DNA of 64,000 nucleotides from an uncultured Anaerovibrio sp. GTDB taxonomy: Bacteria; Bacillota; Negativicutes; Selenomonadales; Selenomonadaceae. Made by a program: the position numbers and the translations under genes. The notes below the pieces were generated by a model. That model saw only the letters and a program-made list of their open reading frames with translations. It did not search any database and was not told the DNA's origin. The DNA is taken from assembly GCA_902786545.1 (NCBI GenBank), contig CADACU010000004.1, positions 1-64,000 on the forward strand, in the 5' to 3' direction. Below, piece after piece: positions 42,535 through 52,088 of this stretch; within the stretch, counting starts at the first letter, position 1, and each line of letters starts with the position of its first letter.

Positions 42535-44748
42535 ATGGATAATCTCATTAAATATTTAAAAAAATATTTAAGAAAAGGAACCATAAGGCAACGGATGTTT
42601 CGGCTGATGATTTTGGGCAGTATGTTTACTTTCGTTACCATGCTGGTCTTGTTTGCTTACGGCTTTTTTATGGTCAGTCATGTTTTAGGTGACCAAAGCG
42701 AGGAGCTGAGTTCATCATCATCCGATTATATCGAATCAGTAACTGCCAATCAGATAACCTCCCGTTTGGTGGATGTGGCCAGGACAAGAGCCAATACCAT
42801 TGAAATTGAACTGTTATATGTGGCCAAGGATACAGAATATTTGGCCAATGGTGTGCACAATATCATTGTTAACCCTCAAAACTATAAGCCACGAATATTA
42901 CCTGACCCGCGGCTGCAACCTATAAAAACCGGTGAAGTATATCTGCATAGGGGAGCAAAGCTGCAGGCTGGGGGACTTTCCCCAGCTGTTGAAAATGAAA
43001 TAAGGCTCATGGGCAATGTGGAAGAATATATCGGACCTATGGCCAAAAATTATAGCCAATATGAGTCCACGGTGTTTGTGGGGTCCAAGAACGGGTATAT
43101 TATTGCCGCTGATAATACTCCAGGGCAAAAAAATGTACCTATGACTGAGGAATTTTTAAAATCCTATGAACCAGCGGAGCGCAACTGGTATAAGAATGCC
43201 CATAATAATGAGAAAATCACCTTTAATGATATTTATATTGGCTCGGAAGGATTTCCAAGCTTTACCTGTTCAGCTCCCTACACTGATGAAAATGGCTTTG
43301 CCGGGGTAGTGGCCATCGCCTGCGCGGTGCATTCCCTGTCGGACATAATGGACAGTGCGGTATTGGGGAAGACCGGTCTCAGCTTTGTCATGAATAATAA
43401 GGGAGAAATCATGCTGTCTACCCGCCATGATGGCGTTTTATCAGCAGAACAGGGCAAGGAGCTTAGTAAGAACCGTAGTGAAGGCTTGTCGAAGGCTTTA
43501 AAGACAATGAATGAAGGCCATAGTGGCTGGCAGATTGTAGAGCTGGAGGGTGAGGAATATTATCTGGCGTACGCTCCTTTGCTTAAAATGAATTGGAGCT
43601 TTGGGACCCTTATTGCCAAGAAAGAGGTTATTACTCCGGCAGTGGAAGCCCGGGGTAATATGGAAAATGAAATGAACCGTTTCCGGGCAATAGTTCAGAA
43701 TCGGCTTATTTGTCTGTTGGCTACATCAATCCTTATTGTAGGAATAATGTTATGTGTTATGTTTACGCTTAGTTCCTGGCTGTCAAGGCGGTTTGTGAAG
43801 CCCATTAATACCCTGACTGAAGGCGTTCAGGAAATTGCCAACGGAAATCTTACCAAGAAGCTGTCCATTTCCAGTGGGGATGAGTTGGAGGCATTGGCTG
43901 ACTGCTTCAACAATATGACTGATGAATTGCAGAAGTATATGGCCAATCTTACCAAGGTGACTATGGAGAAGGAGCATATTGCTACAGAGCTGTCCGTAGC
44001 TACTAATATACAGGAAAGTATGTTGCCACATATTTTCCCTCCTTTCCCTGATAACAGTTATTTTGATATTTACGCAACTATGCAGGCGGCCAAGGAAGTC
44101 GGCGGTGATTTTTATGATTTTTACATGCTGGATGAACAACATGTTGTGATAACCGTGGCCGATGTATCAGGTAAAGGGGTTCCAGCGGCTCTCTTTATGG
44201 TTATTGCCAAGACCATATTGAAAAACTCCTCCATGAATATGAACAGTATGGACAAGCTGCCGGAAGTGATTGCTTCCACCAACAATCAGCTTTGCCAAAA
44301 CAATGAGGCTATGATGTTTGTCACCAGCTTTTCCGGTGTTTTGGATTTGCTGACTGGTAGGTTCGTCTTTGTAAATGCCGGTCATAATCCGCCACTGATC
44401 TACCGGGCCAAGGAAAAACGGTATGAATATTTGGATGTTAAGCGTAACTTTATTATGGGTGGCATGGAGGATGTGAAATATAAGGGCCAGGAGCTGGTGC
44501 TGGAGCCAGGTGACCAGCTGTTTTTGTACACAGATGGTGTAACTGAAGCCCTTAATGAGGCAAAGGAGCTGTTTGGCGAAGAGCGCTTGCTGGCCGCTAT
44601 AAACAGTTCGGTGGAAAAGAATTTGGACCTGAAGGCAGGTATTATTGAAATTAAACGACAATTGAATAATTATGTGGGAAATGCTGAGCAATCAGATGAT
44701 ATAACTATGCTGGCATTGTTATACAATGGGGAAACCGAAAATCATTAG
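42535..44748 (+). CDS. Membrane sensor with Cache, HAMP and SpoIIE-type PP2C phosphatase
   Basis: This 737-residue protein has an N-terminal membrane helix (about residues 26-50), a large extracytoplasmic Cache-type sensor (about 60-385), a second helix (about 398-420), a HAMP domain (FVKPINTLTEGVQEIANGNL, about 424-443) and a SpoIIE/PP2C domain (ATNIQESMLPHIFPP, GGDFYDFY, ITVADVSGKGVPAALFM, NAGHNPP, FLYTDGVTEA, SDDITML). It should dephosphorylate the STAS protein in response to an external ligand. ATG 42535 is preferred; upstream ATG 42526 lacks room for a ribosome site. Confidence 0.9.
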   Translation: MDNLIKYLKKYLRKGTIRQRMFRLMILGSMFTFVTMLVLFAYGFFMVSHVLGDQSEELSSSSSDYIESVTANQITSRLVDVARTRANTIEIELLYVAKDTEYLANGVHNIIVNPQNYKPRILPDPRLQPIKTGEVYLHRGAKLQAGGLSPAVENEIRLMGNVEEYIGPMAKNYSQYESTVFVGSKNGYIIAADNTPGQKNVPMTEEFLKSYEPAERNWYKNAHNNEKITFNDIYIGSEGFPSFTCSAPYTDENGFAGVVAIACAVHSLSDIMDSAVLGKTGLSFVMNNKGEIMLSTRHDGVLSAEQGKELSKNRSEGLSKALKTMNEGHSGWQIVELEGEEYYLAYAPLLKMNWSFGTLIAKKEVITPAVEARGNMENEMNRFRAIVQNRLICLLATSILIVGIMLCVMFTLSSWLSRRFVKPINTLTEGVQEIANGNLTKKLSISSGDELEALADCFNNMTDELQKYMANLTKVTMEKEHIATELSVATNIQESMLPHIFPPFPDNSYFDIYATMQAAKEVGGDFYDFYMLDEQHVVITVADVSGKGVPAALFMVIAKTILKNSSMNMNSMDKLPEVIASTNNQLCQNNEAMMFVTSFSGVLDLLTGRFVFVNAGHNPPLIYRAKEKRYEYLDVKRNFIMGGMEDVKYKGQELVLEPGDQLFLYTDGVTEALNEAKELFGEERLLAAINSSVEKNLDLKAGIIEIKRQLNNYVGNAEQSDDITMLALLYNGETENH

Positions 44749-44768
44749 AATAAGGACGGTTAAAGCGT

Positions 44769-46628
44769 ATGGATACGGAAAAAATACCCTTTGAAAAGTT
44801 GAACCCGACCGAACAGGAAACCGTGGCAGAAATTTATGGTATTCAGAAAAAGGAACTGGCCTCCCGTAAAATAGCCTATTTTCGGGAAACTTCATCGATG
44901 GAAAAAGGCCGGTTTAGTCGGAAACATACTGCCCATCCCATTGGCTCGGTGTTGCAGGCCCTTTATAAACTAAAAGGCAAGCTGCTGCCAATCAAGTTTA
45001 GTGTGGCGGTTTCCAGAGCTTTTGACCAGAATGACTATCTTCGGACTAACTATGTTTATTCCGGGCGCAGATTTTTGGCAGTAGTTTTGCAGAAACGGAG
45101 CACAGCGCCTGAGGTGGTTTTTAATAATATTGGCGGAATTGACCGGGATGACTTGGACGGTGAGCTGAGAAAGCATATGGAGGCCGATATACGCCATGGC
45201 TTCGATTTGACGCAGGGTCCATTGATTCGTTTTTCCGTTTTCCACACTGGTGAGGATGAATATGCCATTATCGTAACTGCCATTGAGGCTGTTATGCTCA
45301 ATTTTGATGTCCGTAAAATTTTCCGGGCTGCATTGGAGCTGCCGGAGGCTGATGACATTATGAGTATCGTAGGCAATGTGAAAAATAGCACATTGGCTGG
45401 CCCAATCAAGGAGTATTGGAGCAAAATACTCAGCGATTTGCCGGATGCAGCACCTATTCCATACTATGATGCCGGCGAAAAAGTATCAGATCAATCATTG
45501 GATGATACTTATTTGATACATGTCCCACGGGATATTTTATCGGATTTACGGTCCAAGGCTGAGGGGAATAAGATACTTCTCATGTCAATCCTGCAGACAG
45601 CCTGGGGCTTTTTGTTGCAGCAGGGCAGCAGCCGGCAGGATGTTGGCTACTGCATAATGGTACCAAAGAAGGAAAAGGGCAAGTATTCCACCGGTATGCC
45701 AAGTACTGTGCCAATCCGGCTAAAAATCGATGGCGAACCGTTGGTGCGGGAACTGATAATGAATGCCTTTAAGCAGTTTGTTGTTTCTCAACCATATGCT
45801 TCAATGGGCCGGGAAGATATTCTTGAAATAATTGGCAACCGGAACGATGCTTTTGACCATTTTCTCAATTTTAATGATTTCTTTGTGGAAACTGACCAAT
45901 ATACCAAGATGGAAGGCAGTCCGGAGGGGAAGCTGATTACCCAGCAATACAGTGATGTGCGATATGTAAAACTGGGGGTTTCCTATCGGTACGATGAGCA
46001 TCAGGTTATTGTTTCAATCCGGTATAATAAGCAGACCTTTCCACATAACAATGTAACCGCATTGGTTAAGCATTATTTTTTGGTTTTGCAGCGGATGCTG
46101 ACGGACTGGGACGAAAAATACCAGAAATTTATGGAGCAGCTTCAGAGGCATTGGCAGGCTGAAAAGGATATTGCCGAGCGGGAAGAGGATTCCAGGGCGA
46201 TTTTGCAGGATGCCCTTTCCAAGCTTACCTTGCTGCAGGAATGTGACAATGGTATTACCCAGCTCTTTATAAGTGGAGCCAAGCTATATACCAAATTTGA
46301 GGGAGATCGGATTTCCGGACAAGAAATTGAACAGAATATGATATTCGTCATCAAGGGAAAGCTGGCCCGTAGTATTGAAACTGGCGACGGTTGGTATAAT
46401 ACCTTGGATATTTTAAAGGAAAACAGCTGGGTGAATGAAACGATGTTGTTGCCTCAACGCCGTTGCCATATGTCGGCGGAGGTTCTTACTGAGCAGGCAG
46501 TTGTTTTGTATGTACCGCTTAATACGGTTCAAAAGCTGATTATAAAGTCACCCCATCTGGCCCATAATATTATCCAGCATTCCCTGCGTCAGCTGGAGAA
46601 GTATCAGCGGCTTTGGATACAGGCGTAA
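44769..46628 (+). CDS. Condensation-domain-like protein fused to cNMP-binding-like domain
   Basis: This 619-residue protein has two parts. Residues about 45-450 resemble an NRPS condensation domain: NDYLRTNYV (88-96), HGFDLTQGPLIRFSV (143-157), ILQTAWGFLLQQGSSRQDVGY (274-294), GMPSTVPIRLKI (309-320) and DHFLNFNDFF. The catalytic HHxxxDG motif, expected near 168-175, is absent (IIVTAIEAVMLNFD). Residues about 490-619 resemble a cyclic-nucleotide/CRP-type effector domain without a helix-turn-helix. No adenylation or carrier domains are near. It follows the SpoIIE gene by 20 bp, so it may be the output or regulator of the switch. Biosynthetic activity seems unlikely. Confidence 0.7.
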   Translation: MDTEKIPFEKLNPTEQETVAEIYGIQKKELASRKIAYFRETSSMEKGRFSRKHTAHPIGSVLQALYKLKGKLLPIKFSVAVSRAFDQNDYLRTNYVYSGRRFLAVVLQKRSTAPEVVFNNIGGIDRDDLDGELRKHMEADIRHGFDLTQGPLIRFSVFHTGEDEYAIIVTAIEAVMLNFDVRKIFRAALELPEADDIMSIVGNVKNSTLAGPIKEYWSKILSDLPDAAPIPYYDAGEKVSDQSLDDTYLIHVPRDILSDLRSKAEGNKILLMSILQTAWGFLLQQGSSRQDVGYCIMVPKKEKGKYSTGMPSTVPIRLKIDGEPLVRELIMNAFKQFVVSQPYASMGREDILEIIGNRNDAFDHFLNFNDFFVETDQYTKMEGSPEGKLITQQYSDVRYVKLGVSYRYDEHQVIVSIRYNKQTFPHNNVTALVKHYFLVLQRMLTDWDEKYQKFMEQLQRHWQAEKDIAEREEDSRAILQDALSKLTLLQECDNGITQLFISGAKLYTKFEGDRISGQEIEQNMIFVIKGKLARSIETGDGWYNTLDILKENSWVNETMLLPQRRCHMSAEVLTEQAVVLYVPLNTVQKLIIKSPHLAHNIIQHSLRQLEKYQRLWIQA

Positions 46629-46709
46629 TTTTATTCCGAAACGGGATTTGGATGCAAAGGGCTGCGGCTGAACAGCCTCGGCTGAACCCATATTAAGGGA
46701 GGTGCGGAT

Positions 46710-48614
46710 ATGTTTCGACTTCAGTCAATCCGAACGAAGCTGCTGACTACGATTATCTGCTCAACTTTGTTGTCAGTGCTTATAGTCGGTGCCATGGCCA
46801 TATATAATTCCCTCAGCGTCACCGGGGATAGTGCGGAGCGGGAATTGATGGCCACCAGTGAAAGCAATGCCAAGGATTTGAACGAAACTATGGCCTGTGT
46901 GGAAACAGGGGTCAATTCCCTGGCGGCGGCCGTAATCGGCGATTTGTCCGATTTGGAACGGTTAAAAACTGATCCTGGATATGTTATAGGTGAGGAAGGC
47001 AGTGCTGGTTTTATGGCCAAAAACTGCGCCAATAGCGTGGAAGGGACCATGTCATATTATGTGAAGTTTAACCCGGATATTTCAGCGCCTACTGCCGGAG
47101 TCCTGGGGACACGAAATGCCACATCCGGTCCTTTTACGGAAATTACCCCGACGGATATTACCCTTTATGAAAAGACTGATATGGCCCATGTAGGCTGGTA
47201 TTTTATTCCAATCAATAATCACCGGCCGACCTGGTTAAATCCGTATCATAATGCCAATTTGAATGTATATATGATTTCCTATGTGGTACCACTGTTTGCC
47301 AGTGACGGGACGGAAATTGGTATTGCGGGTATGGATATTGATTTCACCATTATTCAAAAGAAAATTTCTGAAGCGAAAATTTTTGAAACCGGATTTGCGA
47401 TGCTGACCGATAATAACAATAACATTATTGCCAGCAGGGAAGCAGATTATCCAAAGTCATTGAAGGAAATTGATGTAGCGCTGGACAGCTTTGTTGGGGA
47501 CAAAAAACCGCAGGGAATTCGGGAATTTACTTACAAAGGTGAAAGCTATGTGGCCGGCTACTCGGTATTAAAAAATGGCATGAAGTACATTATGGTGGTG
47601 CCAACAAGTGAGCTGAATGCCAAATCCCGCAATCTGTTGTTTATGATCGGGCTTGGAATGATAATAACCTTGATTTTGTCGGGAATTTACGCTGGCTGGT
47701 TTAGCAGCAGTATTACCAAGCCATTGGTGGATATGGAATACAATGCTAAGAGGATGTCTGCTGGAGACCTTACTGTGGCGATAAATGTGGAGTCTGAGGA
47801 CGAAATCGGTCGACTGGCCATAGCTTTTAACGATATGAGCAAGCATCTGGTGGAGCTGGTCCGGCAGATTGCTCAGGTGGCGGATCAGGTGGCCAGTGGT
47901 GCACAAAATATTTCGGCTTCCGGCAATCAGCTGGCGGATGGGGCCGCGGCCCAGGCTGCATCGGTGGAGGAATTGTCTACCTCCATTGCAGAAATCAATA
48001 CCCAGCTGGCTTCCACGGCTGGCAATGCAGATGAAGCAAATCGACTGACTGCTTCGGCCCGGGCTATGGCTGACAAGGGAAATAACCAGATGGATGAAAT
48101 GCTGGTGGCTATTGATGATATTGGCATTTCCTCCAAGAGTATTTCCAATATTATTAAGGTAATAAATGAAATTGCGTTTCAGACTAATATTTTGGCCTTA
48201 AATGCAGCCGTAGAGGCAGCCAGAGCCGGACAGCATGGCAAGGGGTTTGCTGTGGTGGCCGAGGAAGTACGCAATCTGGCCGGTCGGTGTGCCAAGGCGG
48301 CTCAGGAAACCACGGATATCATTGAAGGCTCCATGAGCAATGTGGAGACCGGTACCAGGTTGGCCAAAACCACCGCTACAGCTCTGCGGGATATAAAGGA
48401 CGGGGTTGACAAGGTGGCGGAACTGGTAAGCGATATAGCCATAGCTTCGGATAAGCAAAGTACGGCTTTGGAGATGCTTAATCAGGGCATATTGCAGGTT
48501 TCCAATGTGGTACAGAACAATTCATCCACAGCAGAGGAAAGCGCCAGTGCCAGTACCGAGCTTAGTTCTCAGGCGGATATGCTACGAAATACCATAAAAA
48601 AATTCAAATTCTGA
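46710..48614 (+). CDS. Methyl-accepting chemotaxis protein with dCache sensor
   Basis: This 634-residue chemoreceptor has an N-terminal membrane helix (about residues 11-32), a dCache periplasmic sensor (about 35-300), a second helix (about 310-333), a HAMP domain (about 335-390) and a signalling domain with the hairpin tip EIAFQTNILALNAAVEAARAGQHGKGFAVVAEEVRNLA (about 490-527). It should bind CheA/CheW. It is co-directional with the partner-switch genes after an 81-bp gap and closes the block. No other chemotaxis genes are in the window. Confidence 0.93.
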   Translation: MFRLQSIRTKLLTTIICSTLLSVLIVGAMAIYNSLSVTGDSAERELMATSESNAKDLNETMACVETGVNSLAAAVIGDLSDLERLKTDPGYVIGEEGSAGFMAKNCANSVEGTMSYYVKFNPDISAPTAGVLGTRNATSGPFTEITPTDITLYEKTDMAHVGWYFIPINNHRPTWLNPYHNANLNVYMISYVVPLFASDGTEIGIAGMDIDFTIIQKKISEAKIFETGFAMLTDNNNNIIASREADYPKSLKEIDVALDSFVGDKKPQGIREFTYKGESYVAGYSVLKNGMKYIMVVPTSELNAKSRNLLFMIGLGMIITLILSGIYAGWFSSSITKPLVDMEYNAKRMSAGDLTVAINVESEDEIGRLAIAFNDMSKHLVELVRQIAQVADQVASGAQNISASGNQLADGAAAQAASVEELSTSIAEINTQLASTAGNADEANRLTASARAMADKGNNQMDEMLVAIDDIGISSKSISNIIKVINEIAFQTNILALNAAVEAARAGQHGKGFAVVAEEVRNLAGRCAKAAQETTDIIEGSMSNVETGTRLAKTTATALRDIKDGVDKVAELVSDIAIASDKQSTALEMLNQGILQVSNVVQNNSSTAEESASASTELSSQADMLRNTIKKFKF

Positions 48615-48627
48615 TATACAGTAATTT

Positions 48628-48667
48628 AAAAGCACTGATATGGAGCAAGCTCCATATCAGTGCTTTT
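48628..48667. terminator. Bidirectional terminator between chemoreceptor and nadE
   Basis: AAAAGCACTGATATGGAGC pairs perfectly with GCTCCATATCAGTGCTTTT, serving both convergent genes. Confidence 0.93.
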
Positions 48668-48685
48668 GCATTTTAATGATTAGGT

Positions 48686-50572
48686 TTACTTCAGCAGTTC
48701 TTCCTTTAACCGCTTATATTCACGGGTGTAGTAAACACCATTTTGGGCTTCCCGATGGTCAAAGCCGTAAGCCCGGCGGCTAACCGCAATAATTGGTGGT
48801 GCCTGAATGCGCTTGGCAACGGCCATACCGGCAAACTGATTCCACCAGCGCTCCAGGTCTTCAATAAAGGCTTTTGGTGTAGGGAAGTATTTCTTTACGA
48901 TACCCCTTTCACAGCCCAGCTTGTCTTCCAGCATTCCATCCCGATACCAGCGAAGAATATCGGCTGGAGTAGCCTTTTCCCACTTTTCAACAAAGCTGCG
49001 GAACAGATAATCGTGATAAGGATATTTGATAGGGTCACCCTGTCCCATATCGATATTCTGTTTATGAGAAAGCTCAGCACTAGGAATAATATCGATAGTG
49101 GCCTGAGGAATAACCTCACGCTTGTATATTTCTGTGTTGAGATAACGGGCCAAATCGTAAATCTGGAATTTCCACAAGTCGGCCAATGCACACAAAAAGC
49201 CAGCCAAATCGCCGTAGAGAGTGGAATACCCAACAGTGGTTTCGGCCTTGTTGGCGTTGCAGGTAAATCCGCCGCCAAAGGCTGCCGCACAGGCTGCCAA
49301 AATGCGTCCGCTACGGTCCCGGGCCTGAATGTTTTCCGCAACGAAGGAGGAAACACTCAAATTGAATTGGCTGTGGTCCTTCAAATATGTAATAGGAATG
49401 TTCTCCAGTTGTTTTATAGTTTGTTCAACCGACTCCTGAATTGGAATGGAGGCGTAATTACATTCAAGATTTTCGGCCAGTTCATAGGCCAGATTTTTAG
49501 TAGTTTCAGAATTATATACGCTAGGCATATTTAAGAGAAGAATATTTTCCGGCCCCAGTATATGGGTGTACAGGGCAGCTGATACCGCCGAGTCAATTCC
49601 GCCGGATATGCCGATAACTACCTTGTTCATATGAATATCGGCCAGGAATGATTTTACACCATAGGCAATGGCATCAAAGATATGGCCAATTTCTTCCTTG
49701 TGAGGACGCTTGTAAGGTGGCAATGAATTGATTTCATCCAGGTCTACATAATGAATCCCCTCATTATATTTTTCGATGCAGGCCACTGGATATCCCTGAT
49801 TGCTGTATACAGTGCTGGAGCCGTCGAAGGCATAGATTGTTTTGCCGTTGTTCTGAATGCCTGTATTGTTCACATAAAACAGTGGAATGTTGCTTTCCTT
49901 GGCTTGCTTGCCAAATACCCGGTGGCGTTTATGGGTCTTGCCAAAGGTATAAGGGGATGAGGAAATATTTACGAAGAAATCCACGCCTTTTTCCCTTAAA
50001 ATATCTACCGGTGAGAAGCTGTAATCATCACTCCAGCCATCCTCACAGAGATAACCACCAATGGAATAGGTTTTGCCCTTCAGGCTGAGATGAATTGGAG
50101 AAACCAGGTCCCGTACATTCTTTCCCATTTCCTCAGCCAGCTTTTTTAGGCTGAAAAAATGACGGGTGTCGTCAAATACCCGGTAATTTGGCATCAATGC
50201 CTTTATCACGAATGGATATGGCATATTGTCAGGTTTTACCAGCTTGCCCTTGTACGCAGTGAACAGGGCATTGAATTTGCGCGGACGCCCGTCATTATTT
50301 CTGTTGTCCCAGTCTACAGCCACATTTCCGAAAATGATGGCAATGTCTTTGGATGCATCGATGATATCTTGGCCACATTCTTCGCAGTCCTTAATGAAGG
50401 CTCGCTGCTCCCAAGTATCTCCCAGCAAATATCCTGGAATGGCCATCTCCGGGAAAATGATCAAGTCGGCACCATTTCCCTTTGCTTCCTCAATGAAGCG
50501 AAGCATTTTTTCTGTGTTTTCGCTTGGATGGCCTGGAGTGACACGAAGCTGTGCCATTGCAATTTTAACCAT
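48686..50572 (-). CDS. nadE: Glutamine-dependent NAD+ synthetase
   Basis: This 628-residue enzyme has an N-terminal nitrilase-type glutaminase domain (IFPEMAIPGYLLGD with the catalytic Glu; GGYLCEDGW with the nucleophile Cys; about residues 1-280) and a C-terminal NAD synthase domain with the PP-loop GISGGIDSAVSAAL (about 330-343). It amidates nicotinate adenine dinucleotide to NAD+ using glutamine. ATG 50572 is chosen over a longer frame to 50614 because AAGGCAGG lies before it. It is a lone gene on the - strand, convergent with the chemoreceptor. Confidence 0.95.
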   Translation of the reverse strand: MVKIAMAQLRVTPGHPSENTEKMLRFIEEAKGNGADLIIFPEMAIPGYLLGDTWEQRAFIKDCEECGQDIIDASKDIAIIFGNVAVDWDNRNNDGRPRKFNALFTAYKGKLVKPDNMPYPFVIKALMPNYRVFDDTRHFFSLKKLAEEMGKNVRDLVSPIHLSLKGKTYSIGGYLCEDGWSDDYSFSPVDILREKGVDFFVNISSSPYTFGKTHKRHRVFGKQAKESNIPLFYVNNTGIQNNGKTIYAFDGSSTVYSNQGYPVACIEKYNEGIHYVDLDEINSLPPYKRPHKEEIGHIFDAIAYGVKSFLADIHMNKVVIGISGGIDSAVSAALYTHILGPENILLLNMPSVYNSETTKNLAYELAENLECNYASIPIQESVEQTIKQLENIPITYLKDHSQFNLSVSSFVAENIQARDRSGRILAACAAAFGGGFTCNANKAETTVGYSTLYGDLAGFLCALADLWKFQIYDLARYLNTEIYKREVIPQATIDIIPSAELSHKQNIDMGQGDPIKYPYHDYLFRSFVEKWEKATPADILRWYRDGMLEDKLGCERGIVKKYFPTPKAFIEDLERWWNQFAGMAVAKRIQAPPIIAVSRRAYGFDHREAQNGVYYTREYKRLKEELLK

Positions 50573-50768
50573 TTGTAATACACCTGCCTTATATAAAATT
50601 ATTCCTGTACACAATTATATCAAACTTTAGGTTAAATAACCATATTTGTAAATTAAACTTATATTTAAGAAAAAAGGAAATTGTGCTAAAATGTTAACTA
50701 TAGAGATTACATAGGTAAGGAATTATCTTTTTGAAGTATAAATATTGAGTTGGAAGAAGTGGTGAAAA

Positions 50769-52058
50769 ATGGGATATAAGGGTGCAATAATCGTTGGCAT
50801 ATTCTTGGAAATACTTCTTGGTGCAGCCGCAGCGGCTTTTTATTTTATGTATTATGTTCATACACCAACTTATTCGATAAATGCTTTGCAGAAGGCCATT
50901 CAAAGCAATGATGTGGAGCAATTCCAGCGGTATGTGGATTTGGATGCTATCTTGAATAAGGCCACTGTTGATTTGGAAAAGATTGCACCGCCAAACAGCA
51001 GCTTAAAGGCTAAGATGCGGGATGGTTCCTTTGCCAAATTGTGCAAGGAAGATATTTTATCCTGCATTGCCAATGATGGTTGGAAGGAAGTAAAGGAAAT
51101 TACCGAGGAAACAGAGTTTCAGGATAAAATTGGTTTAAAAACAATGAGTATACGGCGTATTGAGTATGTGGTACAGGATAAGCCATTTAAGTTGCCATTT
51201 ACTATACCGTATATTTTAGAACAGCCGGAGGAGCCTGACCAAACCGAGGCTGAATCAGAATATCCTACAGCTACCGTTGGTGTCAGAATTTATGAACCGA
51301 ATCTGGGGGATACCTATGTGGTTCATATGAAAATGCGTAAAATAGATGAGGACACCTGGCAGATTTATGATGTTTTGAATTATGGTGATTTCGTTGATGC
51401 ACTGGTTAAGCAAAATGAACGGGATATGAAGCGGTATATTGAAAAGGTACGGGTCATTATCAAAAATACTGAGGAAAAGTTTGCTGCTTTGAAAAAGAAA
51501 ATGCCACAAATAAACAAGGAGTGGATTATCGAGTCCCAGAAGATTATGAAGGAATCCTGTGAAGAGCTGGATGAACTGAAGGTTCCGGTGGCAGGCGCCA
51601 AACTGGAACAGCTGTTGCGAGACCGCAAGGCCATTTTCTACGATATGATGGATATGTATTATGAAAGTGTGAACTTCAAAGAAAGCATATCTGATTATAA
51701 TAAATCAGTAGAGGAGGCCAAAAAGGCAGCCCAGGAAAAGGGAAAGAAGTTCAAGCAAAGGAAAGCGCCTAATTTTGATAAAAAGGCCGGAGAAATTGAT
51801 GGCCGGTTGACGGCAGTCAATAAGCGCTGGGAAACCAATAAGGCCGAAATAGCCAAGATAATCGGTCCAACGGTGCGGGAGCAGCCACAAAAAGGCGTGA
51901 AGGGCTTGAAGGAGCTCCGGAATAATGATGATGATGCTGTGCGTCGGGCGAATTATCCGGGAGCAGACCGGAGCGGAGACGGCGATGGAGTAAATCCACT
52001 GCGGCCGGAAACCCTGCCGGAAATGTCCGCCTTTGGTGAAGGTCAAGTGGCACAGTAA
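50769..52058 (+). CDS. Membrane-anchored DUF2939-like protein
   Basis: This 429-residue protein has one N-terminal membrane helix (AIIVGIFLEILLGAAAAAFYFMYYV, about residues 5-29), then a DUF2939-like segment (YSINALQKAIQSNDVEQFQRYVDLDAIL, about 35-62), a beta-rich middle and a highly charged, probably coiled-coil half (about 210-380) with a polar Asp/Arg-rich tail. No catalytic motif is seen. It is likely extracytoplasmic and anchored. It is followed by a Y-family polymerase gene after 30 bp but no link is evident. Function unknown. Confidence 0.65.
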   Translation: MGYKGAIIVGIFLEILLGAAAAAFYFMYYVHTPTYSINALQKAIQSNDVEQFQRYVDLDAILNKATVDLEKIAPPNSSLKAKMRDGSFAKLCKEDILSCIANDGWKEVKEITEETEFQDKIGLKTMSIRRIEYVVQDKPFKLPFTIPYILEQPEEPDQTEAESEYPTATVGVRIYEPNLGDTYVVHMKMRKIDEDTWQIYDVLNYGDFVDALVKQNERDMKRYIEKVRVIIKNTEEKFAALKKKMPQINKEWIIESQKIMKESCEELDELKVPVAGAKLEQLLRDRKAIFYDMMDMYYESVNFKESISDYNKSVEEAKKAAQEKGKKFKQRKAPNFDKKAGEIDGRLTAVNKRWETNKAEIAKIIGPTVREQPQKGVKGLKELRNNDDDAVRRANYPGADRSGDGDGVNPLRPETLPEMSAFGEGQVAQ

Positions 52059-52088
52059 TTGTAGTATGGGAAATAGGCGATATTAAAG

